Assembly (NCBI GenBank): GCA_024291935.2 | Contig: CM044308.1 | Span: 118,446,501 to 118,510,500 of the forward strand | Reading direction: 5' to 3' | Source: Okapia johnstoni | Lineage: Eukaryota; Chordata; Mammalia; Artiodactyla; Giraffidae | Length of the DNA stretch: 64,000 bases | Part shown: positions 12,786 through 25,271 of the stretch, piece after piece | Layout: the number at the start of each line of letters is the position of its first letter | How positions within the stretch are numbered: the first letter of the stretch is position 1 | The notes under the pieces: generated by a model | What the model was told of the DNA's origin: nothing | The model's input: the letters and a program-made list of their open reading frames with translations, nothing else | The model's database searches: none | Program-made: the position numbers and the translations under genes

Positions 12786-13055
12786 GGGGACTTCCCTGGT
12801 GGTATAGTGGCTGAGAATTCACCTTCCAATTCAGGGGATGCAAGTTTGATCTCTGGTTGGGCAACTAAGATCCCACATGCACTGGGGCAGCTGAGCCCAT
12901 GAGCCACAACAAGGGAGCTGACGTGCTGCAAACTACAGAGCACTTGTGCTCTGGTGCCCACACACAACTGGACAGAAGCCTGCAGGTGACAACGAAGATT
13001 CCACGTGCCTCAACTAAGACCCAACACAGCCAAAAATAAATAAATATTTAAAATT
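12786..13055 (+). repeat. CHR-2-class SINE
   Basis: GGGACTTCCCTGGTGGTATAG head to ACACAGCCAAAAATAAATAA tail. Flanks AAATTTACAATGGG and AAATTTCAATGGG suggest a diverged target duplication. Antisense to USP32. Confidence 0.85.
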
Positions 13056-13718
13056 TCAATGGGACTTTAATTCCACTGGAATATCAAAAGACATGAAACT
13101 TCTTATTACAGCTAAATATGAAAGAAACACATGTCATTCATGAAGTGGCATAAAACATGATACTGCCTCTTCTTTTGGTAATGAGAAAATACAACTTAAG
13201 CTTTGTTGAAAAACACACATACAAGGAGACAAGAAAAACACCATCAACTTCACAACACAGTGATAATCTGTTAATATTTTGCAATATATTCTTCAAATTT
13301 GTTTTCCTTTACATGTATACCATTTTTACAAAAAGAGATCACACATTATACTGTTTTCCTCACTGAACCATATTTTGCACAGCACTCCATGTTATTAAAC
13401 ATTCTTCTACAGTATCAGTTTTAATGAGCATATGATATTCATTGTGTGAATATAATTCACTTTACTGATCTACTGGTGGACACAAACTGTTCATAATTAT
13501 TTTAATTATAAATAATTTAAAACAAATAATCATTACTAAATTGGGGGGGTGAAATAACACTATCTTTGTTAATCAATTTCACAAGGTAGGTAAGAAACAA
13601 AAAGCATCTAAAAATCTGCCCACAGAATGTAAGCACATCATACATTGTCTATGTTAAAAGCAGTAAGCTCGTAGAATTTTTAAGTGTAAGAAAAACCTGA
13701 GGTTATATAGGTAAGTCT
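13056..13718. other. Unassigned; old L1-like minus fragment
   Basis: About 13250-13530 resembles the antisense of an old L1 3' region (CACTGAACCATATTTTGC, GTGTGAATATAATTCAC). No gene seen. Confidence 0.4.
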
Positions 13719-13728
13719 CATGTCCTTT

Positions 13729-14000
13729 GGAGAAGGCACTAGCACCCCATTCCAGTACTCTTGCCTGGAAAATCCCATGGACGGAGGAGCCTGGTAGGCT
13801 GCAGTCCATGGGGTCACTACTGAGTCGGACACAACTGAGCGACTTCACTTTCACTTTTCACTTTCATGCATTGGAGAAGGAAATGGCAACCCACTTCAGT
13901 GTTCTTGCCTGGAGAATTCCAGGGACGGGGGAGCCTGGTGGGCTGCCGTCTATGGGGTCGCACAGAGTCGGACATGACTGAGGTGACTCAGCAGTAGCAG
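13729..14000 (+). repeat. Bov-A dimer SINE
   Basis: Two head-to-tail Bov-A units (GGAGAAGG... at about 13729 and 13872), the second ending in a CAG-rich tail. Flanked by CATGTCCTTT at 13719-13728 and 14001-14010. Confidence 0.9.
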
Positions 14001-14010
14001 CATGTCCTTT

Positions 14011-14214
14011 GGCTTCCCTAGCGGCTCAGTACGTAAAGGATCCACCTGCAATGCAGGACACTCGGGTTCGATCCCTGGGTCGGGAAAATCAGCTGGAGAA
14101 GGAAGTGACAACCCACTCCATTATTTTTGCAGGGAGAATCCCAATGACAGAGGAGCCTGGGAGGCTACAGTTCATGGGGTCTCAGAGTTGGACACAACTG
14201 AGTGCCTGAGCACA
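14011..14214 (+). repeat. Bov-tA SINE at the same target as the preceding dimer
   Basis: GGCTTCCCTAGCGGCTCAG tRNA-like head, GGTTCGATCCCTGGG box B and Bov-A body. Its downstream flank CATGTCCCTTT (14215-14225) repeats the sequence at 14001-14010. Confidence 0.9.
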
Positions 14215-14266
14215 CATGTCCCTTTTATTCTACACACCACAGACACATTTATCCCCTTCTTGAGAA

Positions 14267-16298
14267 ATCAAATCCCTTATGATTATACAGTGGAAGTGAC
14301 AAATAGATTTAAGGGACTAGATCTGATAGAGTGCCTGATGAACTATGGACAGAGGTTCGAGACATTGTACAGGAGACAGGGATCAAGACCATCCCCATGG
14401 AAAAGAAATGCAAAAAAAGCAAAATGGCTGTCTGAGGAGGCCTTACACATAGCTGGGAAAAGAAGAGAAGCGAAAAGCAAAGGAGAAAAGGAAAGATATT
14501 CCCATCTGAATGCCGAGTTCCAAAGAATAGCAAAGGGAGATAAGAAAGCCTTCCTCAGTGATCAATGCAAAGAAATAGAGGAAAACAACAGATTGGGAAA
14601 GACTAGAGATCTCTTCAAGAAAGTTACAGATACCAAGGGTACATTTCATGCAAAGATGGGCTTGATAAAGGACAGAAATGGTATGGACCTAACAGAAGCA
14701 GAAGATATTAAGAAGAGGTGGCAAGAATACACAGAAGAACTGTACAAAAAAGATCTTCACGACCCAGATAATCACAATGGTGTGATCACTCACCTAGAGT
14801 CAGACATCGTGGAATGTGAAGTCAAGTGGGCCTTAGAAAGCATCACTACGAACAAAGCTAGTGGAGGTAATGGAATTCCAGTTGAGCTATTTCAAATCCT
14901 GAAAGATGATGCTGTGAAAGTGCTGCACTCGATATGCCAGCAAATCTGGAAAACTCAGCAGTGGCCACAGGACTGGAAAAGGTCAGTTTTCATTCCAATC
15001 CCAAAGAAAGGCAATGCCAAAGAATGCTCAAACTACCACACAATTGCACTCATCTCACACGCTAGTAAAGTAATGCTCAAAATTCTCTAAGCCAGGCGTC
15101 AGCAATATGTGAACCGTGAACTTCCAGATGTTCAAGTTGGTTTTAGAAAAGGCAGAGGAAACAGAGATCAAATTGCCAACATCCGCTGGATCCTCAAAAA
15201 AGCAAGAGAGTTCCAGAAAAACATCTATTTCTGCTTTATTGACCATGCCAAAGCCTTTGACTGTGTGGATCACAATAAACTGTGGAAAATTCTGAAAGAG
15301 ATGGGAATACCAGACCATCTGACCTGCCTCTTGAGAAACCTGTATGCAGGTCAGGAAGCAACAGTTAGAACTGGACATGGAACAACAGACTGGTTCCAAA
15401 TAGGAAAAGGAGTACGTCAAGGATGTATATTGTCACCCTGCTTATTTAACGTATATGCAGAGTACATCACGAGAAACACTGGGCTGGAAGAAACACAAGC
15501 TGGAATCAAGATTGCCGGGAGAAATATCAAGAACCTCAGATATGCAGACGACACCACCGTTATGGCAGAAAGTGAAGAAGAACTAAAGAGCCTCTTGATG
15601 AAAGTGAAAGAGGAGAGTGAAAAAGTTGGCTTAAAGCTCAACGTTCAGAAAACTAAGATCATGGCATCTGGTCCCATCACTTCATGGCAAATAGATGGGG
15701 AAACAGTGCAAACAGTGTCAGACTTTATTTTTGGGGGCTCCAAAATCACTGCTGATGGTGATTGCAGCCATGAAATTAACAGACGCTTACTCCTTGGAAG
15801 GAAGGTTATAACCAATCTAGATAGCCTATTTAAAAGCAGAGACATTACTTTGTCAACAAAGGTCCGTCTAGTCAAGGCTATGGTTTTCCCAGTGGTCATG
15901 TATGGATGTGAGAGTTGGATGGTGAAGAAGCTGAGCGCCGCAGAATTGATGCTTTTGAACTGTGGTGTTGGAGAAGACTCTTGAGAGTCCCTTGGACTGC
16001 AAGGAGATCCAATCAATCCATCCTAAAAGAGATCAATCCTGGGTGTTCATTGGAAGGACTGATGTTGAAGCTGAAACTCCAATACTTTGGTCACCTCATG
16101 CGAAGAGTTGACTCATTGGAAAAGACCCTAATGCTGGAAAGGATTAGGGGCAGGAGGAGAAGGGGACAACAGAGGATGACATGGTTGGATGGCATCACTG
16201 ACTCGATGGACATGGGTTTGGGTAAACTCCGGGAGTTGGTGATGGAGAGGGAGGCCTGGCGTGCTGAGATTCATGGGGTCGCAAAGAGTCAGGCATGA
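14267..16298 (+). pseudogene. BovB reverse transcriptase, nearly intact relic
   Basis: The frame reads through 14267-15090 into a stop at 15088-15090 (a CAA-to-TAA type change), then continues in the same frame at 15109-15984. It contains GFRKGRG, the motif A region FIDHAKAFDCVDH with catalytic Asp, GVRQGCILSPCLFNVY, and the active-site YADD in LRYADDTTVM at about 15536-15565. The thumb/connection region follows. A one-base loss near 15928 (AAGAAGCTGAG) shifts the frame; the C-terminal part [20 protein letters not shown] continues in the frame 15915-16298. So one nonsense change and one frameshift interrupt it, and the endonuclease is missing through 5' truncation. It cannot move autonomously. 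Confidence 0.9.
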
Positions 16299-16320
16299 CT
16301 GAGCGACTGAACTGAACTGA
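14267..16320 (+). mobile_element. 5'-truncated BovB LINE with 14-base target duplication
   Basis: A 2.05-kb BovB (RTE clade) copy from just downstream of the endonuclease to the 3' terminus. GAGAAATCAAATCC is present at 14262-14275 and 16319-16332. The 5' copy overlaps the element because BovB itself reads ATCAAATCC at the truncation point, i.e. a microhomology junction. The 3' end is the usual short TGAAC repeat rather than a poly(A) tail. Confidence 0.95.
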
Positions 16321-16389
16321 GAAATCAAATCCTCACCAAAGCATTTATTTTATGAACTGTAGAGAAACTAAAGTTATTCTTTCTAATAC

Positions 16390-17135
16390 AAAGGCAGTCC
16401 TTGCTTTGTATGGTTACCACATGCATGACTTTCAGTTACTACAGTTTACCTGAATAACCCAAGCCCCCCCAAAACATATCTTAAATTTCAGTTATCACAT
16501 TATATTAACTGTAAATAACTGCATAAAGTCCAAACTTCACTGCTGTCTCTTCAGTGCACAAATCTCTGTGCAAACAGGCACATCATGATCAGTGATAAAT
16601 CATGTCACTTCTCCAAAAGTCTGTCTATAATTGATCACTTAGCATCTGTTATGTAGTTCTCACGTGGAGAGCAAAGGTACTTGCATAATAAATCCATGAT
16701 ATTTTATGAAAATGGATAATCAAAAGCGGGAACTCATCAACAAAGATAAAAAATGTAGCAAATAAATGAAAAAATAATGCTAAATTCAAATTGAACATAA
16801 ATGGAGATTTAGAAGAAACAGTTTACCATGGAAATATTGGTATTACTATCTTTTAAGAGTCACTAGATATGCATTTAGAGGAACTTAGTGAAAGATAAAT
16901 AAGGACAGTGGTTGTGTTGAAAATGATGAAGATGTCCCAGAGGAAACAGCACAGGTGCAAAAAAAAAAAAAAAACCAACTTTAAAGAAGCCTCAGAGTTA
17001 CTTTCACAACACTGGAAGCATAAAAGAGAAAGTACTGGAAGTTAATCCATATTTAGAAAGGAATATGACAATTAACGAAAGAAAAGAGGCCCACTCCATA
17101 TTTTAAGTTACATAAGAAGGAAGCTTGAAACTACT
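16390..17135 (+). pseudogene. Decayed Tigger-type transposon remnant
   Basis: Short frames separated by stops and shifts give ENDEDVPEETAQV and FHNTGSIKEKVLEVNPYLE followed by RNMTINE (about 17005-17080), matching the pattern of the C-terminal tail of Tigger/Jerky-type transposases. Terminal repeats were not identified. Much older than the BovB next to it. Confidence 0.6.
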
Positions 17136-18413
17136 CTTGGTAAGTTTTTTTATTACAAAAAATAAAACACTAATTCTGATAATTTAAGTTATAGTGTACT
17201 ACATGAACAGTATTATTTAGCATTTAAAGAAATATCTATAATGCACCATAAATTATATAGCATAATGCCAGAATTTGCATTCTAGGATCAAACACATATA
17301 TACACCAACCCATGAAGTGTATAAATAACATATACTAAATTATCTCTGGTTAATACTGTTTTTCCTTTTCCTATTTTAAATGTAGTAGAGCTGAGTATAA
17401 TCCATGGATAAGGCCAGAGTTATGATTACCCTTACCTCATCAACACTGGTAGAAGCAATCTGATAGAAAGCTGCAGAAATAAGTCTAACGTGCCAATCAG
17501 AATTTAGATGTGAATTCTAAGCACAAAATGTCAGCAGGAGGAAGGTGAAAAAAGTAAATACTAATTTTGACTAATCTTTTTTATTTTTCCAACAAATTTC
17601 TAATTTCTACATTAATTTGGAAATAAAGGGTAACCCATATCTTCCAATATATGTAATCAAAAAACAGTAGGTCAGAATATGCACTGCATTTTTCCTATCA
17701 ATTTTTTTGCCAATTATATTCTGATTTTTTCAACATTTTTAAAATGAAGAAAATTTAACTTCTTCCTTGGAGTATTCTACTGTAATTGCACTAAATTGCA
17801 ACATTAAAGTATTAATAATTGATCAAAGCCGGGTACTCAGTTAAACAACACTCAAAACCTGGGGAAAAAATATTCAGACTAACATAGAATATCAGCCTTA
17901 AGTCTAGAAAAGTAGTTTTCTCCAATATATTAAGTTTTAAAAAGACACCCCCAAGAGATAAGATCTTCTGGAAGTAAGAATCAGTAGATGAATGGCTGGC
18001 AACCTCTAATAAAATCACACAAAGAACACTGCTGTAGTAAAATTTTGATATGGCAAAGAACTACATCTGTAACATAGCTAAAAAGAAACCTCTTACAGCA
18101 AGTATTTATCACCCAGTATTACTCATCTATTAATCTCTATATGCCCATTAAGATATAACTTTTGAGAATCTATTTCCAGGTAGAAAGTTAAAAAAAAAAA
18201 AAAGCAAAACTTTCTTTAAAAGAGTGCCTACAAAAACATAACATTTTAAGACACATAAACGTTATTAGCATCACTAAGTACCATCTTAACAATAAAATGG
18301 TCTCTCCTCTGGCAGCATATATAACACACAGGCTTTAGGCCTCCTTAGAATTGATAAAGACACAAAGCACATCTCATTCCTTGTGAGGCTACCAATTATC
18401 ATTTGTGCACATG
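17136..18413. other. Unassigned AT-rich intron
   Basis: No gene or family supported; A-run near 18190. Confidence 0.6.
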
Positions 18414-18819
18414 TTTGCCAACAAAGGTCCATCTAGTCAAAGCTATGGTTTTTCCAGCAGTCATGAATGGATGTGAGAGTTGGACTATAAAGAAAGCTGA
18501 GCGCCAAAGAATTGATGCTTTTGAACTGTGGTGTTGGAGAAGACTCTTGAGAGTCCCTTGGACTGCAAGGAAATCAAACCAGTCAATCCTAAAAGAAATC
18601 AATACTTTGGCCACTTGAATGAGAACTGACTCTGACTCTGGGAAAGATTGAAGGCAGGAGGAGAAGGGGACAACAGAGGATGAGATGGTTAGATGGCATT
18701 ACCGACTCAAAGGACATGAGTTTGAGGAAGCTCCAGGTGTTGGTGATGGACAGGGAAGCCTGGCGTGCTGCAGTCCACGGAGTCGCAAAGAGTCAGACAC
18801 GACTGAGCGACTGAACTGA
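18414..18819 (+). mobile_element. BovB 3' fragment
   Basis: Begins in the C-terminal coding part (TTTGCCAACAAAGGTCC) and ends GACTGAGCGACTGAACTGA. About 40 bases are lost near 18600. Frame broken. Antisense to USP32. Confidence 0.9.
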
Positions 18820-19115
18820 CTTGCAATGATAGAGGTTGATCTTTACAATGTTCCTCAATGAATATCCCAATTTTCCAACCTGGCTAAATTTGATCATGAA
18901 GTTGGCTCTCCAGTACTTTCATTTCAGAAAGCACGGCCTTTATGAATATTGTTTGCTTTTAATTTACCCACAGCCTGTGCATTTATTTATGTCCAAAGGA
19001 TTCTCTTATTTGGGGAAGTCTTTTGGATATAAGAAGTAGGGTTCTTTCTCCTCTGGCTTTCTACAGCTGTGGGTTCAATCCTTTGGGGTTTTACGGTTTT
19101 ATCCTCTACACACTC
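18820..19115. other. Unassigned
   Basis: No supported feature. Confidence 0.5.
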
Positions 19116-19430
19116 TATAACACTTAAAAACAAAACTAAGTACCTGACATCATCAAAATTTTGACCACCAAAGACACTATCAAGAGCGTGAAAAACATCC
19201 CCCACAAAGGGAGAAAATATTTGCAAATCATATATCCAATACAAGATTAATATCTAGAATATATAAAGAACTTGCACAACAACAAAAAAGCAAACAACTC
19301 ATTTCAAAAATAAGCAAAGAAAATACACAAATGACGAGGCACAGAAAAAGATGATCAACATCACTAGCCATTAAGGAAATACACATCAAAACTGCTATCC
19401 ACTAGGGTGGCTAACATAAGAAAGACAAAT

Positions 19431-19615
19431 GGGGACTTCCCTGGAGAATCCGCCCTGCAATGCAGCGGATGCGGGTCGGATCTCTGGTTGGGGAACTAAG
19501 TTACACGTGCCACAATTAACAGAGCCCACGGGCCACAACGAAGATCCTGTGTGCTGCAACCAAGACCCCACACAGCCAAATAAAAAATAAATGTCAAAAA
19601 CAAAGAAGAAGAAAA
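19431..19615 (+). repeat. CHR-class SINE in the L1
   Basis: GGGGACTTCCCTGGAG head to CACAGCCAAATAAAAAATAA tail. Perfect 13-base target duplication AAGAAAGACAAAT at 19418-19430 and 19616-19628. Confidence 0.9.
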
Positions 19616-19740
19616 AAGAAAGACAAATAACAAGTGTAGACAAGGTTATGGAAAAACTGCAATCTCATACACTGCTGGTGAGAGTGTAAAACAGTGCAGC
19701 CACTTTGGAAAACAATTTGGCGGTTCATCAAACTGTTAAA

Positions 19741-20308
19741 CGTTGAGTGGACAGCGACTCCAGCTATGAAATTAAAAGACGCTTGCTCCTTGGAAGGAAA
19801 GCTATGACAAACCAAGACAGCGTATTAAAAAGCCGAGATACCACTTTGCCTACAAAGTCCGTATAGTTAAAGCTATGGTTTTTTCAGTAGTCATGTACGG
19901 ATGTGAGAGTTGGACCATAAAGAAGGATGAGCACCAAAAAATTGATGCTTTCGAATTGCGGTGCTGGAGAAGACTCTTGAGAATCCACTGGACAGCAAGG
20001 ATATCAAACCCATCAACCCTAAAGGAAATCAACTCTTGACTATTCACTGGAAGGACTAATGCTGAAGCTAACCTCCAATACTTTGGCCACCTGATGCAAA
20101 GAGCTGACTCACTGGAAAAGACCTTGACGCAGGGAAAGACTGAGGGCAGAAGAGGGTGGCCTAAGATGAAATGACTAGATAGCACCACTGACTCAATGGA
20201 TATGAATCTAAGCAAACTCCAGGAGACAGTGAAGGACAAGGGAGCCTGGCGTGCTGCAGTCCATGGGGTCACAAAGAGTTGGACACGACTTAGCGACTGG
20301 ACAACACT
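19741..20308 (+). mobile_element. BovB 3' fragment in the L1
   Basis: Starts near GACTCCAGCTATGAAATTAA and ends GACACGACTTAGCGACTGGACAACA. C-terminal coding region is frameshifted. No clear target duplication. Confidence 0.85.
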
Positions 20309-20875
20309 CCAAGGTATATATCAAAAGAACTGAAAGCAGGGTCTTGGAGAGATATTTGTATGCCAATGTTCCTAGAAGGATTATTCACAATAACCAAAAG
20401 GTAAAAACAATTCAAATGTCCAGATGAATGCATAAACAAAATGTAGTATATACATATTATTCAGCCATAAAAAGGAATGAAATCTGCTACATGTTACAAC
20501 ATGGATGAACCTTGAAAACATTATGCTAAGTGAAACAAGACATGAAAGGATAAATATTGCATGATTCCATTTGAGGTACCTAGAACAGACAAATTCAGAG
20601 ATAGAAGTAGAATAAAGGTTACCAGGGGCTTGGGGGGGTGTGTGGCAGAAGTGAGGAGTTATTATTTAACAATTATAGAGTTTCTGTTTGGGACAATGAA
20701 CAAGTTCTTGAAATAGATACTGGTGATGGTTGCACAATATCATGAAATGTACTTAATGGCAGTCAAGTATGCACTTTTAAATGGTTCAAAGAGTAAAGTT
20801 CATATTATATACAGTTTACTATAGTAGTTTACTAGAGTAATAATAAATTACTGAAGTCAGAAAAAAAAATGACAT

Positions 20876-21589
20876 ACACACCTGAGTCTGTGAAGATGAG
20901 ACAAAAATTCACATGAAACATTTCAGAAGTTCCTTACAACAAGTTAAGACATAGTTGAAAATACTAGTCATAACGCTATATTCCTATTACAATCAGCAAT
21001 CATAATTGAGTACAATTTTGCTTTCTCTATGTATGAGAAAAATATATTTATTTTATTAATAATATTAGGAATTAGGAATACACGCACACAGCGTTTAGAA
21101 AGGGTTTTACAGAAGTGCAAACATCAAATCAGTTTTGGAAATAATTGTGAAGGACTTAATAAATGTGAAAACTTTGAAAGGCTGAAAAATCCACTTGCAG
21201 TGTTCTCACTTGCATAGGGAAATGCATAAATATCTATCATTCAAGGTATAGGGACTCAGGATACTAAGATAAAGACAAGTCTATCCTTTCAGCTTAGCTT
21301 ACCCCGTCAGGATCACAAAGGCACCAGAGTGAAGCAGATAGCCTGCATGCATTTTCGAATCCTCAAACTGACACAAATATTTAAGATGAGCAAAAGTCTT
21401 CTAAATCCCAGTGCCACCTACAAGTGCCTATCTTCTAATAAATTCTTCTAATACATACAGAACTGCTATGCAGTGCAGTTCTCTTGGACCTATAATTGTA
21501 ACCTTCACTTACATTCCTACAAAGTTAGAGGTATGAGTCACATGTTATTTAAACATTCAGATGAAGACACGGAAATGAAATTTAAAAGG
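20876..21589. other. Unassigned
   Basis: Small frames only; no recognisable feature. Confidence 0.55.
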
Positions 21590-21745
21590 TACAGTCGTCC
21601 CTTGGTATCTGTGGGGGACTGGTTCCAGAATACTAAAATCCACAGATGCTCAAGTCCTTTACGTTAAATGGAGCAGTACAATGAATACAGTCAGTCCTCC
21701 TCATCAGCAGACACAAAACCCACAGAATACAGAGGGCCAAGTGTG
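21590..21745 (+). repeat. MER2/Tigger-like DNA transposon end
   Basis: TACAGTCGTCCCTTGGTATC and GGGGGACTGGTTCCAGAAT match the terminal region of MER2-type non-autonomous Tigger elements. Confidence 0.65.
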
Positions 21746-21845
21746 TATCTTAAAAGAAAACTAAGAAATAACTATTTATTTTATATAAAGTACAACACAT
21801 CATAATCATATAAAGACACCAATGACTGTACTCATCTGGTCCTCT

Positions 21846-22064
21846 TGTGCTGTGTGCTCCGTCACTGAGTCGCATCTGACTCTTTGTGACCCCATGGACT
21901 GTGAGAACCTGCCAGGCTTCTCTGTCCATGGGGATTATCCAGGCAAGAATACTGGAGTGGGCTGCCATGCCCTCCTCCAAGGAATCTTCCTAACCCAGGG
22001 ATAGAACCCAGGTCTCCCACATTGCAGGCAGATTCTTTACTGTCTTAGCCACCAGATCACCCAA
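21846..22064 (-). repeat. Bov-tA SINE
   Basis: Reverse complement of the Bov-tA body and tRNA head: GAGTCGCATCTGACTCTTTG through GCAGATTCTTTACTG. Confidence 0.9.
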
Positions 22065-23015
22065 GAAATGCTGAACATCTATCTGTGCAAAGTGACTTTT
22101 TTTGAAAAAAGATTCCTCCTCAAGAAACTTGCACTCTAGCAGGAAGACTGAATTAATACACATAAAACAACACCATACATATGTAAAAATACTAAAATAA
22201 TAAGGATAGAGATTAAGAGTCACAGGAATTCAAGAGCAGTAAGCTCTGAATAGTTCAGTAATGTTCCAGAGAAGACAGGAAGATTTAGGCAAAGTCTAGA
22301 GTCCAAAAAGATGAGTAGAATGAGAAGAAACCGTTCATACTCCAGCCTCATCAGGCTTGTCCAACACTTCATACAATATAAAATTATTAAAATAGATGAA
22401 AGCAGAGAAAACGTCGCCCAGACAAATCACAGAAATTTGAAATGAGGAGAACCAACCAATTAGCCCATATAATGTTTATTATGGAGAAGTTAAAATTTTT
22501 AAAGTAGGGGTAATATCAAATTGTGTAAATCATATGGAAAACATTTTTAAAAATTACATGGACTTCTGACATGACTTTTCCCCTGTGTCTATTCATACTA
22601 GTATCTACAGCTTATGAGAAACGTAAGTGTCTCAGAACCAATAAAACTTTTTGCTCATCTGCAAAAAGTGGGCACTCAAACTTAATCAAAGGTGCTAATT
22701 ATAACACAAATTAGAAATCTACTAGTCCTTGCACATAAGGTTGTATTTCTGTTTTCCTTCATATTTTCTATGAAGTGCTTCATGGATTCCAGTAATTTTA
22801 GTTTAGAGCCAGTTTGTAACTCAATTTTAAATATTTATATTCCTGGAGCATTTAAATATTTGCATAAATGTCATGAAACAACCATAATTTATCCTGTAAA
22901 AATACAGTTTACCAGATTATTACTATTAGCTTTATTCTGTCAGCTTTCTTCATAATTCAAAAGGTACTAAGCTGGCCCATTCATTCTGTGAACATTTTAA
23001 TATAAGCCCTGACAG
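22065..23015. other. Mostly unassigned; possible L2 trace near 22110-22300
   Basis: CTTGCACTCTAGCAGGAAGAC resembles antisense L2. An 87-codon frame at 22692-22955 has no domain. Confidence 0.4.
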
Positions 23016-24130
23016 GTACCTTCTAAATCCCAGAGTTCTCATTCTCAAGAATTTCAGAACTCAACATAAAGTAGAGGTGACAATTAAACCAGCAGCTGTG
23101 ATGCAGTGGAATAACTACTACAATAAAAGGGTATTACAGCAGGAGAGAAAGTAGGAGCAGCATCAGGGAAGGCTTCTGAGAGGACTTGATGCCTGGATTT
23201 AGTTTTGAGGGATGAGGATCTGATGAGGTAGATAGTGCAGGAAAAAAGATGCACATCAACTCATGCCAGCCTCTATGTCAGCTTCTAGAAATAAAAATAA
23301 TACACACTGACCCTAATTTCAAGACACTAGTAATCTTCTCAAGAATTTACTTCATAGAGAAAAGGCTTAAAATTTGGCCTTAAAAATGAGTTTACACCCA
23401 ACTTTTTAAAAAATGAGTTCACTGTGCACAAAAAAGCAAATATTACACGATCCTATTTACACGAGGCTCAAAAATAGGCAAAACTAATCTACAGTGACAG
23501 AAGTCAAAACACTGGTTACCTCTGAGGGGTAGTATCAACTGGGAGAGGGCAGGAAGGACCCTAGTGGGGTGTGGGAAATGTTCTTTTCCTAGATTTTACA
23601 TGGTGGTTACTCGGGTACACATCTAAAATTTCATCAAGCTGAACAGTGAGTGAGACTTGTGCACTTAACTACACGTAAGTGGTAAGAAGACATTCCAACA
23701 TCTAGGAAGCATCATTTTCAAAGGCAAAGAGTATTCAGGCAAGGACCAAATCACAGAAACTACGAGTGCTTGCCATGCTAGACTGACTTCAAACCATAGG
23801 GTACAGGTACATTCCACTGAAAGGCACTTGAGAATTTCAGAAAAGACTATACTGGTGGAAAAATAAATAATGGATTGGAAAGGTACGAGACTAACAGTCC
23901 AGGAGACAGATGAAGGTCTTTCCTATGGCAACGACTTTAAAGGTGGAAAAGAAACAGAAGATAACAAGAAGACAGCACCAAAGGGACACTGTGACTGATT
24001 AAATGTGAACAGAGGAAAGAAAGGAAGAATCTCAATTGATGACTAGGTTTCTGGCCTGGGCCCATGGGTAAATCGCAGAGATATGCATTATAAAAGCAGA
24101 TTTGTAGAAAAAGAAGTTGCATTTAGTTTT
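23016..24130 (-). repeat. Old L2 fragments, interrupted by an L1
   Basis: Antisense L2-like phrases: GCATCAGGGAAGGCTTCTGA, GAGGATCTGATGAGG, then after the L1, CAGGAGACAGATGAAGG and GACTAGGTTTCTGGCCTGGG. Assignment is by family resemblance. Confidence 0.5.
23360..23690 (+). repeat. L1M 3' end in the L2
   Basis: CACGATCCTATTTACACGAG, GTTACCTCTGAGGGG, GGGAAATGTTCTTTTCCTAG and TGTGCACTTAACTACACG follow the L1 3' UTR order. Confidence 0.75.
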
Positions 24131-24794
24131 ACACTCTACTGAAATAAGAAATATGCTCCAATCAAAATGGAACATTTTTCTAAGAGATGTTATTCACTGC
24201 CAAGTGTTCATTCAGATGATGTCTTATTCCTTTGTAATTTAAATATATTTGCTTGGCAATCGCCTGTCAACTTCTATTTGAATCTCTAAGATGGTACCAG
24301 TGATATGACAATATAAAATGGCTCCCACCATTAGGTAATTGCTCCTTACTACACCTCTAAGCCTATAAAGAATAGGCAATTTGTCCTTCCATAATCAGCT
24401 ATAAAGAGGTCGAGTCAACATGTGACAAAATGAATAACTTCTGATCTATAAAATTCCACACAATGAAAGACTTCATTTATAGATGCTTACATAAACTAAA
24501 GAATCTCTAAACCAGATTTATTAACCAAACAACTGTTCTAAACCCATCACAGTTTCCCGCCACAGCTGCTCACCAATAGATTCCAAAACCAACTTTAAAG
24601 CAGAGCCAAAAATGACATAATAACATGCCTAATACAACTAACCATTTTTTAAAAGTAAAAGATGCATTTAAATACATATATACTATAGATACGAAAACAT
24701 GAGTTTTAGGCCTCTGGGCACACACACACATATATCCAAATCAAGCTTCCTCTAAAAATTCAATCTAGTTTTTAGAAAAGATTGCTTTGATATG
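24131..24794. other. Unassigned AT-rich intron
   Basis: Nothing recognised beyond a short TATA/CA-rich patch near 24680-24730. Confidence 0.55.
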
Positions 24795-25260
24795 CAATTC
24801 ACTCATTGAACAAATACGTATTGAGGACTTCCCTGGTAGTACAGTGGATAAGAATCCACCTGCCAATGCAGAGCACACAGGTTCAATCCTCCTCCAGGAA
24901 GATTCCACATGCTGCAGAGCAACTAAGCCCGTGTGCCACAACTACTGAGCCCAAGTGCTACAACTACTGAAGCCTGTGCACCTAGATCCTGTGCTCCCCA
25001 ACAAGAGAAGCCACCACAATGAGAAGCTCATGCACCACAATGAAGAGTAGCTCCTGCTCGTCACAACTAGAGAGAGCCCAGCACAGCAACAAAGACCCAG
25101 TGCAATCAAAAATATATAAATAAGTAATTCTTAAAAACAAAAAAACAATAAACCGACAAATCTATACTGAGTAGCTAATATATGATAGGCCCTGTGTAAG
25201 TGCTAGGGATACAGCAGTGAGTAAGACATACATGTCCTACCCTCGTGGAGTTTTATACCT
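24795..25260 (-). repeat. L2 3' end, split by a CHR SINE
   Basis: CACTCATTGAACAAATACG before and GGCCCTGTGTAAGTGCTAGG, GATACAGCAGTGAGTAAGAC after the SINE are antisense L2 3' end. Confidence 0.7.
24825..25135 (+). repeat. CHR-2-class SINE
   Basis: GGACTTCCCTGGTAGTACAG head to the AT tail. Flanks ACAAATACGTATTGAG and ACAAATCTATACTGAG form a diverged target duplication. Antisense to USP32. Confidence 0.85.
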
Positions 25261-25271
25261 TAGTAGTAGTG

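Larger units (their letters stand above)
19116..20875 (+). repeat. L1 3' half, split by a CHR SINE and a BovB fragment
   Basis: L1 segments at 19116-19430, 19629-19740 and 20309-20875 join in order: ORF2 end (AAACTGCTATCCACTAGGG; ACACTGCTGGTGAGAGTG), then GGTATATATCAAAAGAACTG, CAGCCATAAAAAGGAATG and 3' UTR. Two later insertions interrupt it. Confidence 0.85.

Noticed and set aside
14002..14260. N-terminal extension of the BovB frame
   Set aside because: Encoded by a neighbouring Bov-tA SINE and flank, joined by chance to the BovB frame.
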